A stretch of DNA of 64,000 bases. It comes from Staphylococcus equorum. GTDB taxonomy: Bacteria > Bacillota > Bacilli > Staphylococcales > Staphylococcaceae. Below are positions 24,823 through 34,807 of the stretch, one piece after another. Under the pieces are notes generated by a model. The model was not told the origin of the DNA. It saw nothing but the letters and a program-made list of their open reading frames with translations, and made no database searches. Each line of letters starts with the position of its first letter. Position 1 is the first letter of the stretch. A program made the position numbers and the translations under genes. The stretch spans positions 62,001-126,000 of the forward strand of contig NZ_CP118982.1 of assembly GCF_029024965.1 (NCBI RefSeq), in the 5' to 3' direction.

Positions 24823-26532
24823 TTGAAACAAGCTACAGAATTTGCGCAGTTATTAAGATCATTAGATGGACAGAAGTATGGTGCATATAAACGCTTGAAA
24901 GGTTTGTATCAATTTAAGCAGTTTCGTCTTGCGATTGATCATGCACAAGTGGATCCGTATGCGCCGCCTTCAAAAATGAGAATTATCATGAATCGTGAAA
25001 CGGCAAATATTCCAGACAATCTGCTAGATTCTAAAAATAAAATTGTGGCAGTATCTGATTTTCTAGCTCGAGTGTTTAAAGAAAGTATAGAATCGTTGAA
25101 ACATAACGATAAACACGCAAAAAGTGCTAGAAATATTTCTATCGATCGTTGTGGTCAAGAGATATTAGAGCGGACTGCTGTTGTGATCAATAAACAGGAC
25201 ATTGAAGTGAGGCTAGAAATTAGTTTGCCAGCAGCAGGTCGGAAAATTTTAGGAAAAGTCGCAGCAAATATATTAATCGACACGTTACCAGAAATTGTAG
25301 AGCATGCATTACTTTATAAAAATATTGATCAAGCTGCATTAAAGACACAAGTTACGTTAATGTTGGACCAAGCATTTATTCGTGAAGAACTTGAGCGCAG
25401 ACAACTTGTATCATTTGTCGCGAATGGTTCCATATTGCCACGTAAAAGTGGTGTTTCAGATAAACAATTATCCGGTGCTGTAGCGTTTAATAGTCCGGAA
25501 AATGTAGAAGTTGAATTGTCTTTACCGAGTGGGAAAACCATCACTGGTATGGGTGTTCCGAAAGGGATTACTTTAATTGTTGGCGGAGGTTTCCATGGTA
25601 AGTCAACGATACTTGAAGCATTAGAACGTGGTGTCTATAATCATATTCCTAGTGACGGTAGAGAATACGTTATTACGTGTCATGATGCTATGAAAATACG
25701 TGCAGAAGATGGCCGTAATATAGAAAAAGTGAACATCAGTCCCTTTATAAATAATTTACCGGGAAATAAAAATACTCAGCAATTCTCGACTGAAAATGCT
25801 AGTGGCAGTACGTCGCAAGCAACGAACGTGATGGAAGCATTAGAGGCAAACACATCATTATTACTAATTGATGAGGACACATCTGCAACAAACTTCATGA
25901 TTCGAGATAGCCGTATGCAACAACTGATTGCGCCTGAGAAAGAACCTATCACACCATTTGCGAGTAAGGTAACACCACTTTATGAAGAATATGGCGTTTC
26001 TACAATTTTAATTGTAGGTGGCTCGGGTGATTATTTTGAAGCGGCAGACCAAGTGTTGATGATGGATGAATATGTATTGAAAGATGTTACAGCACAAGCT
26101 CAATACATTGCGACGTCAAACGATAGTAATAAAAGCACGAATATAGATAAAAAATTCGGTGACATTCCTAAACGCATCCCGTTAAAGTCTAGTTTTTCTA
26201 AAAAAAGGAAAGAAAATCGTTTTAAAATTAAAGGACTGTATTCGATTTTATATGGTAAGGAACTTATTGATATTTCAGGTTTGGAACAATTGGTAGATAA
26301 TAGTCAAACACAATGTTTAGCGGACATGATTGATTATTACCAGAAGCATCTATTAAATGAGCAGGATACTTTAACTCAAGCAGCTGACAAGCTTTATGAT
26401 TTTATAGAGCACAATGGTTTAGACGCACTTACTCCATTTAATGGACACCCAGGAAATTTAGCTTTGCCAAGAAAGCAGGAATTCTGTGCAACGCTTAATC
26501 GTTATCGTGGGTTAAAAGTGAAAAGCACATAA
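24823..26532 (+). CDS. ABC-class ATPase (COG3044)
   Basis: The 569-residue protein belongs to the predicted ABC-class ATPases that are not transporters. Its P-loop is the unusual IVGGGFHGKSTILEALERG near residue 255, and the Walker B-like strand is LLLIDEDTSATNFMI. The signature ASGSTSQATNVMEALE precedes it. There are no membrane segments. The role of this widespread family is unknown. The TTG start follows GAAGGAGG, which is convincing. Confidence 0.85.
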   Translation: MKQATEFAQLLRSLDGQKYGAYKRLKGLYQFKQFRLAIDHAQVDPYAPPSKMRIIMNRETANIPDNLLDSKNKIVAVSDFLARVFKESIESLKHNDKHAKSARNISIDRCGQEILERTAVVINKQDIEVRLEISLPAAGRKILGKVAANILIDTLPEIVEHALLYKNIDQAALKTQVTLMLDQAFIREELERRQLVSFVANGSILPRKSGVSDKQLSGAVAFNSPENVEVELSLPSGKTITGMGVPKGITLIVGGGFHGKSTILEALERGVYNHIPSDGREYVITCHDAMKIRAEDGRNIEKVNISPFINNLPGNKNTQQFSTENASGSTSQATNVMEALEANTSLLLIDEDTSATNFMIRDSRMQQLIAPEKEPITPFASKVTPLYEEYGVSTILIVGGSGDYFEAADQVLMMDEYVLKDVTAQAQYIATSNDSNKSTNIDKKFGDIPKRIPLKSSFSKKRKENRFKIKGLYSILYGKELIDISGLEQLVDNSQTQCLADMIDYYQKHLLNEQDTLTQAADKLYDFIEHNGLDALTPFNGHPGNLALPRKQEFCATLNRYRGLKVKST

Positions 26533-26571
26533 GAAGACGACAAAGCGCTTAACCAAAAGTTATATATGTTT

Positions 26572-26814
26572 TTAAAGTATAAATAGTCTTTTAAAAGATT
26601 TTCTGAATTTATCCCATGCTTCTATATCAAGGTAGTATTTATTTTCAGTTTTTTTAATCACCTCTTTTTTTAATAAGTTTTTAAACGTTCTACTGTATTT
26701 AATATTTAAACTTTCGTAAGTCTTAGCAGATTGGGGTGAAGTGGCTTGTACTTCGATAAATTTCTTAGCGACTTTATTTTGCTTCCATATTAAAACTTCT
26801 GATCCGTTAGTCAT
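26572..26814 (-). CDS. Hypothetical 80-residue protein, possibly winged helix
   Basis: The product MTNGSEVLIWKQNKVAKKFI and on to WDKFRKSFKRLFIL is basic. The segment SLNIKYSRTFKNLLKKEVIKKTENKYYL looks like a recognition helix followed by a wing, as in small winged-helix regulators. The ATG at 26814 follows AAGGAGG. An upstream start at 26832 overlaps that site. No family recognised. It stands alone. Confidence 0.55.
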   Translation of the reverse strand: MTNGSEVLIWKQNKVAKKFIEVQATSPQSAKTYESLNIKYSRTFKNLLKKEVIKKTENKYYLDIEAWDKFRKSFKRLFIL

Positions 26815-26993
26815 ATAATCCTCCTTTTTCAATTATTATATCATAATATAAAATAATAATTGTAATTATCACAATATAATTATTACTGTGTTTATAATTA
26901 AAACAATTAAATAGTAGGAAATGGCAGTGAGAGGATAACATTTGCTTAATAAAGTACTAATTATTATGAATTCGGGAGACTGATTAAAATAAG

Positions 26994-27040
26994 AACAACC
27001 CTCTTAACGTTTTGTATATAAAGGCGTTAAGAGGGTTGTT
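26994..27040 (-). terminator. Terminator after the DoxX gene
   Basis: AACAACCCTCTTAACG (26994-27009) pairs perfectly with CGTTAAGAGGGTTGTT (27025-27040). On the minus strand CTTATTTT follows. Confidence 0.8.
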
Positions 27041-27055
27041 GACTTTCAATATTTA

Positions 27056-27412
27056 TTATAAAAGTCCTGATGATACATAGTAGATAAATATGATTAAATT
27101 TAAAATAAATAATACGATTGCTGGCATTGCCTTCTTAATAGGATCGTTTCCTAAAAATACGAGAGATAACGCGCCTGCTAACATTGTCGCGCCAAGTAAT
27201 ATGCTAGCTAAGAAAGCGAACATGCCATAGAAAATGCCGATAAGCATTGCTAAACCACCAAGCAACTCAAATGTACCAGTGATTTGATTGAAAATGGGTG
27301 GATAACCAAGTCGCGAAAAATCAGCTTTCATGGCTCCGGATAATATTTTAGAACCTGTCATTATGAAAAATATGCCTAAAATAATTTGTAATATAATAAT
27401 TATAATTTCCAT
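27056..27412 (-). CDS. DoxX family membrane protein
   Basis: The 118-residue protein has four hydrophobic segments and the DoxX pattern GSKILSGAM then FEKMGYP-like SRLGYPPIFNQITGTFELLGGLAML. DoxX proteins sit in the membrane and are linked to quinone or thiol redox. The gene follows the TetR regulator by 19 bases on the same strand, so the two form an operon. Confidence 0.8.
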   Translation of the reverse strand: MEIIIIILQIILGIFFIMTGSKILSGAMKADFSRLGYPPIFNQITGTFELLGGLAMLIGIFYGMFAFLASILLGATMLAGALSLVFLGNDPIKKAMPAIVLFILNLIIFIYYVSSGLL

Positions 27413-27431
27413 CTAAAGCGCCTCGTTTCAT

Positions 27432-27998
27432 TTATTCTTTGTCACGAGATATTAAGCCAGAAAGAATGAATGGAATCACACGATTGATATAGGTTTCAGC
27501 AGGGATATCGCTATAACTTTGACACCATTTTTCAGAAGCTCGATATATACTTGCACTTAGCATCGTTGCAGCTAAGTGTCGTGTATCGTCATCCTCGAAA
27601 TTCACCTCTAGCAACAATTTATAAAGTACTCTTTCAACGTGTTCTTGTATAATGTTGCCGATTGTTTCAGGATAACTCCTATGACATCTTCTATTTAACG
27701 ATAATTGAAACTCTGCGATTGTTTTAAAAATATTAGAAATGGTAGCCTCATCTAATTGACGTTGTTCATAATTTGCATAGTTCAAATTAATCAATAATTC
27801 TTCGGCAAGGACTTTATCTAGTAAATCGTAAATATCACTAAAGTGATAATAGAACGTAGCTCTATTAATAAGTGCTTCTTCCGTAATATCTTTTACAGTT
27901 ATATTTTTAAAATCTTTTTCATCTGAAAGCTTAATAAATGCTTGCATAATTGACTTTCTGGTTTTAATAACTCGTAAGTCTGATTTTGATTTTAGCAT
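27432..27998 (-). CDS. TetR/AcrR family regulator
   Basis: The 188-residue protein has an N-terminal TetR helix-turn-helix, FKNITVKDITEEALINRATF followed by YYHFSDIYDLLDKVL. The ligand-binding domain is variable, as usual, with the TetR_C-type C-terminus. It is transcribed away from the DsbA-like gene. An imperfect 26-bp palindrome at 28031-28056 is the likely operator for both directions. Confidence 0.88.
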   Translation of the reverse strand: MLKSKSDLRVIKTRKSIMQAFIKLSDEKDFKNITVKDITEEALINRATFYYHFSDIYDLLDKVLAEELLINLNYANYEQRQLDEATISNIFKTIAEFQLSLNRRCHRSYPETIGNIIQEHVERVLYKLLLEVNFEDDDTRHLAATMLSASIYRASEKWCQSYSDIPAETYINRVIPFILSGLISRDKE

Positions 27999-28030
27999 TC
28001 GACTCCCTCATTTTCTCCCAACACTTTGTC

Positions 28031-28056
28031 ATTAGTGTTGAATATCCAACATTAAT
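28031..28056. promoter_or_regulatory. Probable TetR operator
   Basis: ATTAGTGTTGAATATCCAAC plus ATTAAT is an imperfect palindrome (outer ATTA-x-TGTTG and CAACA-x-TAAT arms match). It is centred between the divergent TetR and DsbA-like genes. Confidence 0.6.
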
Positions 28057-28139
28057 ATATCTTTGTTGGTACTTATTATCGCTATTAATACTTATTATAA
28101 AGCTATATTAGTTATATTTAAACTTTGGAGGTTATCTCA

Positions 28140-29075
28140 ATGGAAAAAAACATGGTATGTGATATGTATTCTGGTATATGTAAACCAAGTGAGGAAAATG
28201 AAATTGAAACGATAAATTTTGATGTGAGCGCACCAAATTTAACTTTGTATTATGTAACAGATCCTATGTGTTCACACTGTTGGGCATTTGAACCAACTCT
28301 AAATAAATTACTTGTACAATATGGTCATTTATTTAATTTCCAAATGGTTATGGGGGGATTATTAGAAGAATGGGGAGACGGCCCGATAGATCCAGCGAAT
28401 GGTATCTACAAGCCTGCAGATGTTACCCCACACTGGCAAGAAGTAGGGAATTATTCACGCATGCCTATTGATGGCACAATAATGGAAATAGATCCTGTTC
28501 AATCTTCATTTCCTGCATCTAGACTCTATAAAGCAATTCAGCGTGTAGATTCACCTGCGGCTGCAATTAAATTTACTAGATTAGTTAGAGAAGCTGTTTT
28601 TGTTTTTAATAAAAATATTTCAGATAAAGCAGTGCTTAAGCATATTGTTGAAGATTTATATAAAGGTGACAATACTATAGATGTTGACTCAATTTTAAAC
28701 ATCGCAGACAGCGACATAGGACAAAATCTACTTAAGGAAGATTTTAATTTAGTGAGTCAATTGGGCGTACGTGGATTCCCAACAATAGTAATCGTTAATA
28801 AAGATAACCAAGGAACAAAAATTGTAGGAGCTCGCTCATTAGAAACTTATATAGATGCATTAGAAAAATTAGATACTTCTACAACTATAGAGCCAAATCC
28901 ATTGCCAAAATTCTCATTATATTTAAATGAACAATCAAGTTTATTTTCCAAAGAAATTGAAGTAATGTACGATATCGAAGAAAAGAATGTTCCAAATTTT
29001 ATAGAGAAAGACTTGGACAAATCGAAATACACTATCTCGAATATACTTGGAGAAAGCTATTACGAAGCCAAATAA
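28140..29075 (+). CDS. DsbA-family thiol oxidoreductase-like protein
   Basis: The 311-residue protein has a thioredoxin fold with C44-S-H-C47 in TDPMCSHCWAFEP and the cis-proline loop VRGFPTIVIVN near residue 220. It resembles the FrnE/YjbH-type cytoplasmic DsbA group. It has no signal peptide. Start ATG at 28140 follows TTGGAGG. Such proteins act as disulfide isomerases or protease adaptors. Its position opposite a TetR-DoxX pair suggests a shared redox or electrophile response. Confidence 0.8.
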   Translation: MEKNMVCDMYSGICKPSEENEIETINFDVSAPNLTLYYVTDPMCSHCWAFEPTLNKLLVQYGHLFNFQMVMGGLLEEWGDGPIDPANGIYKPADVTPHWQEVGNYSRMPIDGTIMEIDPVQSSFPASRLYKAIQRVDSPAAAIKFTRLVREAVFVFNKNISDKAVLKHIVEDLYKGDNTIDVDSILNIADSDIGQNLLKEDFNLVSQLGVRGFPTIVIVNKDNQGTKIVGARSLETYIDALEKLDTSTTIEPNPLPKFSLYLNEQSSLFSKEIEVMYDIEEKNVPNFIEKDLDKSKYTISNILGESYYEAK

Positions 29076-29415
29076 ATTGAGTTGTTATTAATGAATTATA
29101 AAATTTAACAAGATGAAAACACTATGAAAAGTAGTGTTCTCATCTTTTTTATTTCCCGAGAAATAATTAAATAACAGAACAGACCCTTTTAAATTTAATA
29201 ATAAAGAATGCTAGTTACATCGTTGTTACATTGAATATTTAGATGCTATAAACAGTAAATTATCTTTATATCGCCTGGTGTTTTATCATGTAATCAGCAG
29301 AGGATTTTTTTAATTGTGTGATGCTCATATACGTTTTAAATATAAAAGTATAAGCATGATATCAAATTAGAAAACCATCAATATTCAATAAGGTTTATAA
29401 AGGAGTACTAAATAA
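29076..29415. other. Intergenic stretch
   Basis: Contains the terminator at 29112-29150 and otherwise no recognised gene. The promoter for the monooxygenase should lie in its right half, but no strong -35/-10 pair stood out. Confidence 0.4.
29112..29150 (+). terminator. Terminator after the DsbA-like gene
   Basis: GATGAAAACACTA pairs with TAGTGTTCTCATC (one mismatch), followed by six T. Confidence 0.8.
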
Positions 29416-30417
29416 ATGACAAAACATATACCATTAAGTGTCCTCGAACTTGTAGGCATTTCAGAAAATCAAACAGTCAAAGAAGCGCTTGAAGCATCTA
29501 TGGATAATGCAGAGCTTGTAGATCATCTTGGATTCAAGAGACTTTGGTTTGCTGAGCATCATAATACAAAAAATCTTGCATCCAGTGCTACATCACAACT
29601 GATTGCGATGGCAGCAGCACGAACAAAAAATATTCGTGTCGGCTCGGGCGGGATTATGTTGCCAAATCATTCACCATTGCAGTTAGCTGAAAATTTCGGC
29701 ACGACTGCACAACTTTATCCGGGGAGAATTGACCTTGGACTTGGAAGAGCGCCTGGCACTGATCAAAAGACATCACAGTTGATTACACGTTCTGATAGTG
29801 ATGCACAGACTTTTGCAAATTCTATTTTTGACCTCATGGGCTGGTTCAGCGACGAAGGTCTCGGTAACAGTGTTCCTGTGACTTCCACAGTAGGTACAGG
29901 TACGAATATACCAATTTGGGTATTGGGCTCAAGTATAAATGGTGCATCTATTGCTGGACAGCTTGGCCTGCCGTATTCTATTGCGACACATTTTGCACCT
30001 GATGACTATAAACAAAAAATTGACATGTACCGTTCAACATTCAAGACGGATGCGCCAACTTCTCAGATTGATGAACCGTATGTCATGGCGGGGATTAATG
30101 TAGTTGTAGCACCAACAGATGAAGAAGCAGAAAAAATTTGGACAACGACGATTCAAATGATGAGAGATATGCATACTGGTCAGCAACGTAAGCTACAACC
30201 ACCTGTAGATCCCGAAGAATTAGGGTCAGAAGAACAAAGAAAAATGATGGAATCAATGTTCAGTATCAAAGCGGTGGGTTCACCTGAAACAGTTCGTAAT
30301 AAATTAGAAGCATTCACTGAAGAGACTGGAGCGGATGAACTTATCATTGCGACTTATGCGTATGACCCAGAAAAAAGAAAACAATCCATGGAACTACTCG
30401 CAGACCTGTGGTTCTAA
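29416..30417 (+). CDS. Luciferase-like (LLM) flavin-dependent monooxygenase
   Basis: The 333-residue TIM-barrel protein belongs to the LLM class, group with YtmO/YwcH/LuxA-like enzymes. Typical segments are LGFKRLWFAEHHNTKNLAS, IRVGSGGIMLPNHSPL and GRIDLGLGRAPGTD. These enzymes use reduced FMN and oxygen. The substrate is not evident. The ATG follows AAAGGAGTAC. It stands alone, with a terminator downstream. Confidence 0.88.
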   Translation: MTKHIPLSVLELVGISENQTVKEALEASMDNAELVDHLGFKRLWFAEHHNTKNLASSATSQLIAMAAARTKNIRVGSGGIMLPNHSPLQLAENFGTTAQLYPGRIDLGLGRAPGTDQKTSQLITRSDSDAQTFANSIFDLMGWFSDEGLGNSVPVTSTVGTGTNIPIWVLGSSINGASIAGQLGLPYSIATHFAPDDYKQKIDMYRSTFKTDAPTSQIDEPYVMAGINVVVAPTDEEAEKIWTTTIQMMRDMHTGQQRKLQPPVDPEELGSEEQRKMMESMFSIKAVGSPETVRNKLEAFTEETGADELIIATYAYDPEKRKQSMELLADLWF

Positions 30418-30498
30418 AGCAGTGATGCTCAAGGAAGTTATTTTCATGGTTAATCAAAGTAAAAAACAAAAATCGTCTGATTAGATTTAAGATAATGA

Positions 30499-30535
30499 GA
30501 ACTGCATGTCGTTTATGATATGCAGTTCTTTTATA
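30499..30535 (+). terminator. Terminator after the LLM gene
   Basis: AGAACTGCAT (30499-30508) pairs with ATGCAGTTCT (30520-30529), followed by a T-rich run. Confidence 0.75.
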
Positions 30536-30666
30536 TATAAATAAAAAGTGAATAAAAATTATTTTAAAATTGAAATTAAGGATTTAATACATCTTTTTTA
30601 AAAGCTATTTGCTATATGCATCTTTAGTTTCGTATACTATTACTATCAAACTAAAGGGGAAATTAT

Positions 30667-31170
30667 ATGAACAATTCACAAAATCAAGTTATTCAAAGTT
30701 ATAAAGAATTTTGGACGCGTTTTTTGGACATTAATGGCAGATCTACTCGTCCTGACTTTTGGCATCCTTTTTGGATTAACTTCGTAATATCTTCGCTTTT
30801 AGGAATAGTATCAGCAGGTTTACTAAGCAGTGTATTCGCAATTGCAATTATTATTCCTTCATTTACCGTAATGGCCAGACGTTTACATGATACAAATCGT
30901 ACGATGGTTCTTGCAATAGTTTCTCATATCAGCGGTTTTATAGCGATGGTGGCAACTATTGTATTTATTGTCGGTGTTTTAGCAGTTGCAAGCTCCGGTA
31001 GTGGTGGCATGATTGGTGCTTCATTATTAGCTGGTGCATTTGGTGCCGTTGTTGCTGGAGTAATAGCACTATATACTTTATATGTATTAGTTATCACTGG
31101 TAATAAAGAACCTAATAATTATGGCTCAGGGGGAAGCTGTGAAATTGACCCTCAGGCTCATACTCATTAG
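30667..31170 (+). CDS. DUF805 membrane protein
   Basis: The 167-residue protein shows the DUF805 start FWTRFLDINGRSTRPDFWHPFW and the conserved MARRLHDTNRT in the loop after the second membrane segment. Four membrane helices are expected. The C-terminus (NNYGSGGSCEIDPQAHTH) is cytoplasmic or exposed. The function of the family is unknown. It stands alone. Confidence 0.85.
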   Translation: MNNSQNQVIQSYKEFWTRFLDINGRSTRPDFWHPFWINFVISSLLGIVSAGLLSSVFAIAIIIPSFTVMARRLHDTNRTMVLAIVSHISGFIAMVATIVFIVGVLAVASSGSGGMIGASLLAGAFGAVVAGVIALYTLYVLVITGNKEPNNYGSGGSCEIDPQAHTH

Positions 31171-31353
31171 TTAAATAAATTCATTAAAGACTGTAGATAA
31201 AGGCTCAAATGAGTTTTTACCTACAGTTTTATTTTGTGTTTCCTTTAAAGTAATGGTTCGATTTTAAAAATACTATCTCCAAAAATTAAATAGTGGTAAA
31301 CTTATATCTTAAGTATTAAAACTGAGCATTTAATAAAGGAGTAGTTGAGTACT

Positions 31354-32220
31354 TTGAAACTAATAAAAAAAGCAATCATACCGGCAGCTGGTTTAGGTAC
31401 AAGATTTTTACCAGCAACAAAAGCAATGCCGAAAGAAATGCTACCAATCTTAGATAAACCTACAATTCAGTATATAGTTGAAGAAGCTGCAAAAGCGGGC
31501 ATCGAAGATATTATTATCGTAACAGGTAAACATAAACGTTCAATTGAAGATCATTTCGATAATCAAAAAGAATTAGAAATGATATTAGAGGACAAAGGTA
31601 AAACAGATTTACTAGAAAAAGTGCATTATTCTACAAGCCTTGCTAATATTTTTTACGTAAGACAAAAAGAACAAAAAGGTTTAGGTCATGCGATTTATTC
31701 AGCAAGACAATTTATTGGTAATGAACCATTCGCAGTTCTTTTAGGTGATGATATTGTAGAATCTGAAACGCCAGCAATTAAACAATTGATGAATGTATAT
31801 GAAGAAACAGGCAAGTCAGTGATTGGCGTACAAGAAGTACCAGACTCAGAGACACATCGTTATGGTATTATTGATCCTTTAGAAAAATTAGGATTAAAAT
31901 ATAAAGTAAAGCAGTTTGTGGAAAAACCAAAACAAGGTACAGCACCATCAAACTTAGCAATCATGGGACGTTACGTTTTAACGCCAGAAATTTTTGATTA
32001 TCTTAAAAGTCAAAAAGAGGGCGCAGGGAATGAAATTCAATTAACCGATGCTATTGAGAGAATGAATAGCGAAAGCCAAGTTTATGCATATGATTTCGAA
32101 GGTAACCGTTATGATGTCGGAGAAAAGCTGGGATTTGTCAAAACAACGATTGAATATGCATTAAAAGATAAGAACATGAAAGATGAATTAAAAGCATTTA
32201 TAAACAACTTAAATTTATAA
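31354..32220 (+). CDS. galU: UTP-glucose-1-phosphate uridylyltransferase
   Basis: The 288-residue enzyme makes UDP-glucose, used for glycolipid and wall polymer synthesis. It has the nucleotidyltransferase signature [19 protein letters not shown], the metal-binding LLGDDIVES and the [13 protein letters not shown] segment. Length and sequence fit staphylococcal GalU (GtaB). TTG codons at 31345 and 31354 are both possible. The second gives the usual [13 protein letters not shown] start and the usual length, although its spacing to AAGGAG is long. Confidence 0.93.
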   Translation: MKLIKKAIIPAAGLGTRFLPATKAMPKEMLPILDKPTIQYIVEEAAKAGIEDIIIVTGKHKRSIEDHFDNQKELEMILEDKGKTDLLEKVHYSTSLANIFYVRQKEQKGLGHAIYSARQFIGNEPFAVLLGDDIVESETPAIKQLMNVYEETGKSVIGVQEVPDSETHRYGIIDPLEKLGLKYKVKQFVEKPKQGTAPSNLAIMGRYVLTPEIFDYLKSQKEGAGNEIQLTDAIERMNSESQVYAYDFEGNRYDVGEKLGFVKTTIEYALKDKNMKDELKAFINNLNL

Positions 32221-32225
32221 AAAAT

Positions 32226-32265
32226 AAACGCAATTCACTTAACAATAGTGAGATTGCGTTTTTTA
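32226..32265. terminator. Bidirectional terminator after galU
   Basis: AACGCAATTCACT pairs with AGTGAGATTGCGTT, followed by six T. It lies between galU and the convergent glycosyltransferase. Confidence 0.8.
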
Positions 32266-32277
32266 TCTTAAATATAA

Positions 32278-34155
32278 TCAGTTTATAATATCAACAAATT
32301 TTTCATTTGCTGTTAAATAATAGCCATCAGAAGTTTTTAATCTAGGTGTAAGTTTGTCAGTGAATGCAAGATCAACAATATCTAATGTCATTCCAGGTTT
32401 TAAAGTTTTAATTGGATCGTTGTTAAATGAAATAGTTTCGTACAATTTACATTTTTTAATAACTTCTACTGATTTTGGAATATGAGATACATAACCTTCA
32501 ATCTTATTAAGATTTATTTCTGTTACAAACGCTTTATCCACTGTGATGTATAAATTATCATTGGTGATTAATAGAGGTGTTTGATCAGCACTTTTTCCAG
32601 TTGCTTTAATTTTTATAAGTTGCCCTTTTGCAATTGAGTCGAGGGGATCATTGAAATCAGTATTTTTATATCTGTTGATTTCTTGTTTCACAACAATATG
32701 GTCAGGCGCATGTACTAGATAATGATCCGTATTTAATGAAACAGCTTCTTTTTTATCTGAAATAAATTCAAGGTGAAAGTTCTGACGTTTTAATTTACTT
32801 TGGTCATTAAAATTTGGATAAGTTGCACGAACTAACACTTGGTCAAAGCCGTTATATTGAATTGAAATATTAAAATCAGTATCTTCAAATTTCAAATCGT
32901 CTGTTTTAATATAAATACAGTCATTTTCTACTATGAAATCCACTTTTTTACTGAAGCGGTCATCTTTAATTTTGACTAATTTTACTGCGTCAATAGCTAT
33001 ATTAGGTTGTTTATACAATTCTATGACTTCATAAAATGTATTATTGATTAGTCTTGTACCATTGTATATGGCAGTACATTTTGTTTTAAGTTCAACCAAA
33101 TTCTTGAAACTTTCAGGATATTTAAAATAAACCATGTGATCTTTAATATATTTATAAGCATTTGCTTCATAAATCATATATTCAATATATGATACAAAAT
33201 TCTTTTGATTATGGTGGTATGTATGATAAACATTTTTATACTTATCATTTATTAATAATTTTTCCATCTCGTAGCCCGCACCTGTGATTACAGACTCAAC
33301 TTCATTGAATTGTTGATAAAAGAAATCCTTGTCATTAGAATTCAAGAATGTTTTTGTAACTAAGAAACGAGAAATAAAATCCATTTCTAAAATACGACAT
33401 AAAATTTGCTCTTTAGCGTATTCAGGAAGTTCCATTTGAATAATTTCTTTAAGTACATCCAAATTAAACTGAGATTTTTCCATCATGTCAGTGGCTTTTA
33501 TTAATGAAATATTATCAGCATAACGATTTACATGATAGACAGGTTCTGGTGACATAGAAGCACTTTGAGATTTACTGATTAATTCAGAATAAAACAGTTT
33601 ATCTTCTCCATACTTTAAATTTTTGAACTTCATATTGTTATCAATAACAGTTGAGCGCTTGAACACTTTACCCCAAGGGCCAACAGCTCTAAATATATTA
33701 TAAATTTCATAAGGTACCAGTCCATTCGCTTCTTTATAAGAAGCGAAGTTAGCTACTTTTCTTATTTCATTATTCATATGTTTGTAACATTGACCAAACC
33801 CAATATCTGAATTATGTGTTTGCATCTGACGAATTAATTTAGGAAAACCTTCTGCTTCTAACCAATCATCAGCGTCTAGTATAGTTAAATATTCTCCATT
33901 GGCTTCTTGCATACCAATGTTACGTGGGATTGCAGGGCCGCCTGAATTTTCATCTAATTGAATAGCTCGAATAAATTCATATTGTTCAGCATAACGATTT
34001 AATATTGCGTACGAACCATCTGTGGAAACATCATCCACAAAAATAGCTTCAATTTGCGACTTATCAATATTTAAATTAATTAAGGATTGAATACAATTTT
34101 CTAAAAAAGGTTCTTTGTTATATACTGTTACCACTATTGAAATTAATTTCTGAAT
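32278..34155 (-). CDS. Family 2 glycosyltransferase with doubtful start codon
   Basis: The protein has a GT2 catalytic domain: VVTVYNKEPFLENCI, the DXD-type site TILDADDWLEAEGFPKLI, and NSGGPAIPRNIGMQEANGEY. The architecture (GT-A domain, helical linker, C-terminal beta domains of about 280 residues) recalls wall teichoic acid glycosyltransferases TarS/TarP, but identity is not proven. The GTG at 34134 lacks a ribosome binding site and would cut the first strand. The conserved strand KLISIVV continues upstream to an ATT codon at 34155, six bases after TAGGAG. So the true start is ATT, or a former ATG is mutated. Confidence 0.75.
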   Translation of the reverse strand: MQKLISIVVTVYNKEPFLENCIQSLINLNIDKSQIEAIFVDDVSTDGSYAILNRYAEQYEFIRAIQLDENSGGPAIPRNIGMQEANGEYLTILDADDWLEAEGFPKLIRQMQTHNSDIGFGQCYKHMNNEIRKVANFASYKEANGLVPYEIYNIFRAVGPWGKVFKRSTVIDNNMKFKNLKYGEDKLFYSELISKSQSASMSPEPVYHVNRYADNISLIKATDMMEKSQFNLDVLKEIIQMELPEYAKEQILCRILEMDFISRFLVTKTFLNSNDKDFFYQQFNEVESVITGAGYEMEKLLINDKYKNVYHTYHHNQKNFVSYIEYMIYEANAYKYIKDHMVYFKYPESFKNLVELKTKCTAIYNGTRLINNTFYEVIELYKQPNIAIDAVKLVKIKDDRFSKKVDFIVENDCIYIKTDDLKFEDTDFNISIQYNGFDQVLVRATYPNFNDQSKLKRQNFHLEFISDKKEAVSLNTDHYLVHAPDHIVVKQEINRYKNTDFNDPLDSIAKGQLIKIKATGKSADQTPLLITNDNLYITVDKAFVTEINLNKIEGYVSHIPKSVEVIKKCKLYETISFNNDPIKTLKPGMTLDIVDLAFTDKLTPRLKTSDGYYLTANEKFVDIIN

Positions 34156-34434
34156 TGTAATCTCCTACTTATTGCTTGTAACTAAAAGTATTTATCACCA
34201 TTATATATTATTTTCATGTAATGTACATTCAAATATTAATAAAGATGATTAACTACGTATTTGAAGATACATAAAGTGACATTATATTTTTAATGTTTAT
34301 AGCTCGACTTTTAGTGCCTTATATGTAGAAACGCATCAAACATGACGCTAAAAATAATTCACTTAGAATGTTACTCTATTCATTTAACAGGTTTGCTTAT
34401 TCGTTTCTATGCCTCTTGTAATGTTATAGTTTAA

Positions 34435-34734
34435 GAAACTATAATAGCGAATGCGATTAAATATTCAAATGGTGATGTGAACATCTATTTAAAAGTAGAA
34501 GATGCTAAAGTTATCGTCATCATGGAAAATGATGCACCGAATTTAACTCAAGAAAATGTAGAACAAATATTTAATCGTTTTTATATGGCAGATCGTTCTC
34601 GTATAGGATATGGAAGCGGATTGGGCTTATCAATTGCACAAAGTTATATGAAGAAAATGGATGGTACAATATACGCAAAATTAGAGAATGAAAAAATATC
34701 CATTATATGTGAATGGGATAAACGAAGCGAGTAA
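34435..34734 (+). pseudogene. Histidine kinase C-terminal fragment
   Basis: The open frame encodes only the ATP-binding half of a sensor kinase: the N-box IANAIKYSNGD, the F-box FNRFYMADRSR and the G2 box GYGSGLGLSIAQSYM. A stop lies at 34432, and no sensor, H-box or response regulator is visible before it. The region 34160-34430 gives no recognisable coding sequence. It is a truncated relic. An internal ATG at 34477 could make an 85-residue ATPase-domain peptide, but no good ribosome binding site precedes it. Confidence 0.75.
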
Positions 34735-34807
34735 AAACTATAAAACTGCTTATATATCATTTCATTGGTTGTAAGTTATACGCTATAAGTATTGGAGAAG
34801 GTTGCCT

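Noticed and set aside
28140..29075. Naming the DsbA-like protein as SpxH/YjbH
   Set aside because: It is in the same broad fold, but the CSHC site, length and neighbours do not clearly support the specific adaptor function.
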